NCBI GenBank assembly: GCA_016713365.1
Contig: JADJPG010000028.1
Coordinates: 1 to 64,000 of the forward strand
Direction: 5' to 3'
DNA: 64,000 nt
From: Verrucomicrobiota bacterium
GTDB taxonomy: Bacteria; Verrucomicrobiota; Verrucomicrobiia; Limisphaerales; JADJPG01
How positions within the stretch are numbered: the stretch's first letter is position 1; each line of letters opens with the position of its first letter. Position numbers and translations under genes: made by a program. A model generated the notes under the pieces. It was not told the DNA's origin. It worked only from the letters and a program-made list of their open reading frames with translations, and did not search any database. This document shows positions 61,655 through 64,000 of this stretch, piece after piece.

Positions 61655-61685
61655 ATGTCACACGGTCGTTACTGTATTGTCACGT
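61655..61685. promoter_or_regulatory. Pho-box-like direct-repeat array
   Basis: GTCACAC (61657-61663), GTTACTG (61668-61674) and GTCACGT (61679-61685) are separated by 4 bases each, giving an exact 11-bp period, as in PhoB boxes (7-bp repeats, 4-bp spacers). The middle unit is weaker. The array is just upstream of the third DUF47 gene, but its TGTCAC reading points away from that gene if compared with the E. coli consensus. Other phosphate genes surround it. Confidence 0.6.
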
Positions 61686-61712
61686 TGTTTTTACTTTTGT
61701 CTCTTTTCAGAA

Positions 61713-61737
61713 GTTCCCGGTTGGACAAACCGGGAAC
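61713..61737 (-). terminator. Perfect 10-bp hairpin after PiT copy 2
   Basis: GTTCCCGGTT (61713-61722) pairs fully with AACCGGGAAC (61728-61737) around a 5-base loop. It lies 24 bases past the stop codon of the second PiT gene on the minus strand. No T-run follows on that strand, so it could be a weak or Rho-assisted terminator or an mRNA-stabilising 3' structure. Confidence 0.5.
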
Positions 61738-61760
61738 GAATGGAGTTGCTCGATGATTTC

Positions 61761-62996
61761 TTAGCTGGGAATCGCGCCCATCGCGCGGCCCAGTTTCACC
61801 AGCCCGTAGGCCAGTCCGCCCGCAGCCGGAAGGGTCAAAATCCAAGCCCAGACGACCCGTTCCACCACCGTCAGCTTGAGCGCGCTAAAGCGCTTGGCAC
61901 AGCCGACACCCATGATGGATGTGCTGATGGCGTGCGTCGTTGAAACAGGCATTCCCAAATGCCCCGCCACAAACAGCACCGAGGCCGCCGTGGTTTCCGC
62001 CGCGAAACCATGCACCGGCTGAAGCTTCACCATCTTGTGTCCGAGCGTCTTGATGATGCGCCATCCGCCCGCCGCAGTCCCTGCCGCCATGGTGATGGCG
62101 CAGATCACTTTGACCCATGTCATGGGCTTGCTGTCCTCAGTCTTCAGGAAACTCATCCACTCCGGAGCGTCGGCAAACGCGCCACCCGTTGTCGCTGCAA
62201 CCAATCCCAGCGTGATGATGCCCATCGTCTTTTGCGCGTCGTTCAAGCCATGGCTGAACCCCATGTAACCAGCGCTCACCAGCTGAAGCTTGCCGAAGAC
62301 GCGATTGACCGTGGTCGGACGCCACGAGCGGCACAGCGCATACAGGGCGCCCATGATTAGCAATCCAAACGTGAATCCCGCGATCGGCGAACTGAACATC
62401 GGAATGACCACCTTGTAGAAAATGCCGCCTTTATCGACCACCGTGGTCTCCATCAATGTCTGCCCGCCCTTGAGCACAAAGACCATCTGGTTCGTTCCTA
62501 ACGTGACGGCATTCGTTCCCACTTCGAGCACTCGATCGCCCAACTGACTCAGCACATCCGCCGGAGCCGCCACCAATTCCTTCTTCGACTTCAGTTCGAT
62601 CCACTTCAGGACGCTCCAGTTGTCATTCGTGATTGCGATGCCCGCGCCGCACAAACCACCGATCATCGCGTGGCTGGAGCTGCTTGGAAGACCGAACCAC
62701 CAGGTGATCAAGTTCCAGATGATTCCCCCCAGCAACGCGCAAACCAGCATGTGCTGGGCAACTCCCGACGCGATAAACTTCATGTCGACAATCCCGCTGG
62801 TGACCGTCTTCGCGACCGCATCTCCAGCCAGCGCGCCGACCAGATTGGTCAACGCAGCGAGAATGATGGCCTGCCGCGGGGTCAGCACCTTCGTCCCCAC
62901 CACAGTGGCAATCGAATTAGCCGTGTCGTGGAATCCATTAATGTATTCGAAGATGAGCGCTACGATGATAACCGTGATAATGATGGTCAGGGTCAT
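61761..62996 (-). CDS. Inorganic phosphate transporter, PiT family (copy 2)
   Basis: The 411-residue permease has FEYINGFHDTANSIATVVGTKVLTPRQA at about 16-43, FGLPSSSSHAMIGGLCGAG, FSHGLNDAQKTMGIITLGLVA and GMPVSTTHAISTSIMGVG. It is a close paralogue of 58898-60289 but shorter, with a more compact central loop (about 130-190). The start lies 350 bases from phoU on the opposite strand, and the interval contains a four-unit Pho-box-like array. It is probably the first gene of the phosphate set, followed by DUF47 copy 3. Confidence 0.95.
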   Translation of the reverse strand: MTLTIIITVIIVALIFEYINGFHDTANSIATVVGTKVLTPRQAIILAALTNLVGALAGDAVAKTVTSGIVDMKFIASGVAQHMLVCALLGGIIWNLITWWFGLPSSSSHAMIGGLCGAGIAITNDNWSVLKWIELKSKKELVAAPADVLSQLGDRVLEVGTNAVTLGTNQMVFVLKGGQTLMETTVVDKGGIFYKVVIPMFSSPIAGFTFGLLIMGALYALCRSWRPTTVNRVFGKLQLVSAGYMGFSHGLNDAQKTMGIITLGLVAATTGGAFADAPEWMSFLKTEDSKPMTWVKVICAITMAAGTAAGGWRIIKTLGHKMVKLQPVHGFAAETTAASVLFVAGHLGMPVSTTHAISTSIMGVGCAKRFSALKLTVVERVVWAWILTLPAAGGLAYGLVKLGRAMGAIPS

Positions 62997-63345
62997 GTGA
63001 GTCAGGAGGTGGTTTCGCCACTCGCCGCGTAGTCTTCAAGCTCAACACGAATCCGGCCCGCTCCCGCGGACTGGAACGAATTCATTGCTGTTGCCGATAC
63101 GTGCGCCGTGGCCATGTGATTTCCGCGCATCGTAACAATCACTCCTAAAAGACAGTAGTTACGAGTCCGTCACAGTAATGTCACACCCAGGTGACAAAGT
63201 GGCTTTTTATTGGCTTATTTAACTCCCATTCTCCAATCTCATCCTTCCAGCTAGGCAACTACAAAACCATTTCTTCGTTTCTCAATCGTAACATTTCCGC
63301 CATTTTCCCGTCACACCTGTCCTCCACTCTTTACTCATACAACCT
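62997..63345. other. Divergent regulatory region between PiT copy 2 and phoU
   Basis: This 349-base spacer has no gene. It contains an AT-rich stretch (63195-63345) ahead of phoU and the Pho-box-like array at 63156-63197, roughly in the middle, so it may drive both the PiT gene leftward and phoU rightward. Confidence 0.6.
63156..63197. promoter_or_regulatory. Four-unit Pho-box-like array
   Basis: Units GTTACGA (63158-63164), GTCACAG (63169-63175), GTCACAC (63180-63186) and GTGACAA (63191-63197) are spaced by exactly 4 bases, an 11-bp period over one side of the helix, matching the PhoB box design. The ends are about 160 bases from the PiT start and 150 bases from the phoU start. A related three-unit array is at 61655-61685. 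PhoB-P binding is inferred from pattern only. Confidence 0.7.
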
Positions 63346-64000
63346 ATGGCCACTCACTTTGAACAATCGCTGCAACGAGACATCGACCGCATCCGGACCA
63401 AGGTCAGCGAGATGGCGTCCCTCGGCGAACACGCCTTGAGGGATTGCGTCAAAGCCCTCACCGAGAAGAACCGCGTGCTGGCGTTCTCTGTCATCCTCCG
63501 CGATCAGCGCATCGACGAACTCGAAAAGGAAGTCGACCGGCTCTGCCTCGAGTTCATCGTCCGCCAGCAGCCAGTCGCCGGTCCGCTGCGAATGGCCTAC
63601 GCGACGATCCGCATCAATCTGGAACTGGAGCGCGTTGGCGACTACGCCGAGAGCATCGCCCGCCAGATTCTCAAACTCACCTCGATGAACGTGGAGATTC
63701 CGGCCGATCGCTATACCGAAATCGCGAACATCTCCATCCCTATGCTCCACGACGCGGTGAAAGCCTTTGTGAATCAGGACGCCACTCTGGCTCGCGCCGC
63801 GGCCGAAAAAGAGGAACTCGTCGACGTGCTGAAAAGCCGGTTGAACGCGGACCTGATGAAGTTGAACCGCGAAAACAAGATTCCGTTCGAAGCACTCAAT
63901 GCGCTGATGATGATTGCCCGGCACCTCGAGCGCGTTTCCGACCAGGCCAAGAACATCTGCACCGAAGTCCTCTACATGTGCACCGGCGAATACAACCGGC
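63346..64000 (+). CDS. phoU: Phosphate signalling protein PhoU, 3' truncated by window
   Basis: The gene opens at the ATG at 63346 and remains open for 218 codons to the end of the window. Its start is ATHFEQSLQRDIDRIRTKVSEM and it has the two tandem three-helix repeats of PhoU: ELEKEVDRLCLEFIVRQQPVAGPLRM...LELERVGDYAESIARQ (first) and AEKEELVDVLKSRLNADLM...MMIARHLERVSDQAKNICTEVLYMCTGE (second). The acidic metal-binding E-x-x-x-D type motifs ERVGDYAE and ERVSDQAK are visible. PhoU represses the Pho regulon by acting on the PhoR kinase with the Pst transporter. Divergent from the PiT gene across a Pho-box-like array; neighbouring pst or phoBR genes may follow beyond the window. Confidence 0.95.
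   Translation, partial: MATHFEQSLQRDIDRIRTKVSEMASLGEHALRDCVKALTEKNRVLAFSVILRDQRIDELEKEVDRLCLEFIVRQQPVAGPLRMAYATIRINLELERVGDYAESIARQILKLTSMNVEIPADRYTEIANISIPMLHDAVKAFVNQDATLARAAAEKEELVDVLKSRLNADLMKLNRENKIPFEALNALMMIARHLERVSDQAKNICTEVLYMCTGEYNR

Noticed and set aside
63331..63924. A 197-codon minus-strand open frame at the window end
   Set aside because: It is antisense to phoU, whose plus-strand reading gives a perfect family match.

Overview
The window reads as a chromosomal segment of a GC-rich Gram-negative bacterium of the phylum Verrucomicrobiota, probably Limisphaerales (Pedosphaera-like). The pointers are a DUF1549/DUF1553 (PSD1-type) protein, a very large PVC-type CxxCH dehydrogenase, a stand-alone secreted FAD oxidoreductase, heptose and Kdo genes for lipopolysaccharide, a homodimeric-type AceE, and palindromic repeats in the intergenic spaces. 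This assignment is inferred from gene content, not from a marker-gene comparison. There is no sign of a prophage, plasmid, complete insertion sequence or CRISPR array.

Layout. 1-5570: 3' end of metH, lipoprotein MsrB, a lipoate-ligase-family gene, and divergent aceE. 5686-11481 (minus strand): secreted GH32 enzyme, ComEC, VanZ-like protein, HPr, small membrane protein. 11740-19994 (plus): tandem-ACT protein, GH13 enzyme, gltB and gltD, closed by a strong hairpin terminator. 20073-23171: KDG-kinase-type PfkB protein, a 0.6-kb non-coding region with a strongly structured candidate RNA plus terminator, an MFS transporter and tRNA-Asp. 23204-26045 (minus): metallophosphoesterase coupled to a frameshifted homocysteine methyltransferase/MTHFR. 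26191-32021: LysM protein, three receiver-domain signalling proteins, a small hypothetical and a frameshifted aminopeptidase lipoprotein. 32162-33989: thiG and heptose-7-P kinase. 33998-42070 (minus): giant ceramidase-like/PVC-dehydrogenase/cytochrome fusion, FAD oxidoreductase, cadherin/PKD-like secreted protein. 42160-46248 (minus): a MacAB-like export operon with an embedded lipase. 46769-58192: iron-type ABC permease, PSD1 protein, zinc-ribbon protein, MFS transporter, heptose nucleotidyltransferase, secreted hypothetical, GT2 polyprenol-P glycosyltransferase, kdsD-type isomerase, and a transposase-N-terminus-like orphan. 58214-64000: a phosphate locus with two PiT permeases, three DUF47 proteins, two Pho-box-like arrays and the start of phoU.

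How genes work together. GltB and GltD form glutamate synthase. The lipoate ligase may serve the lipoylated E2 partner of AceE. The heptose kinase, heptose nucleotidyltransferase and arabinose-5-P isomerase feed LPS inner-core synthesis. MacA/ATPase/lipase/permease look like one translationally coupled export unit. PiT, DUF47 and PhoU form a phosphate import module that seems to be PhoB-controlled.

Two genes carry apparent single-base frameshifts (25878-25880 and about 29676-29681). They are either real decay or sequence errors. The best leads for something new are the structured RNA candidate at 21365-21655, the 11-bp-periodic Pho-box arrays, the lipase inside the MacAB-like operon, the orphan transposase-like domain, and the kinase-less receiver cluster.
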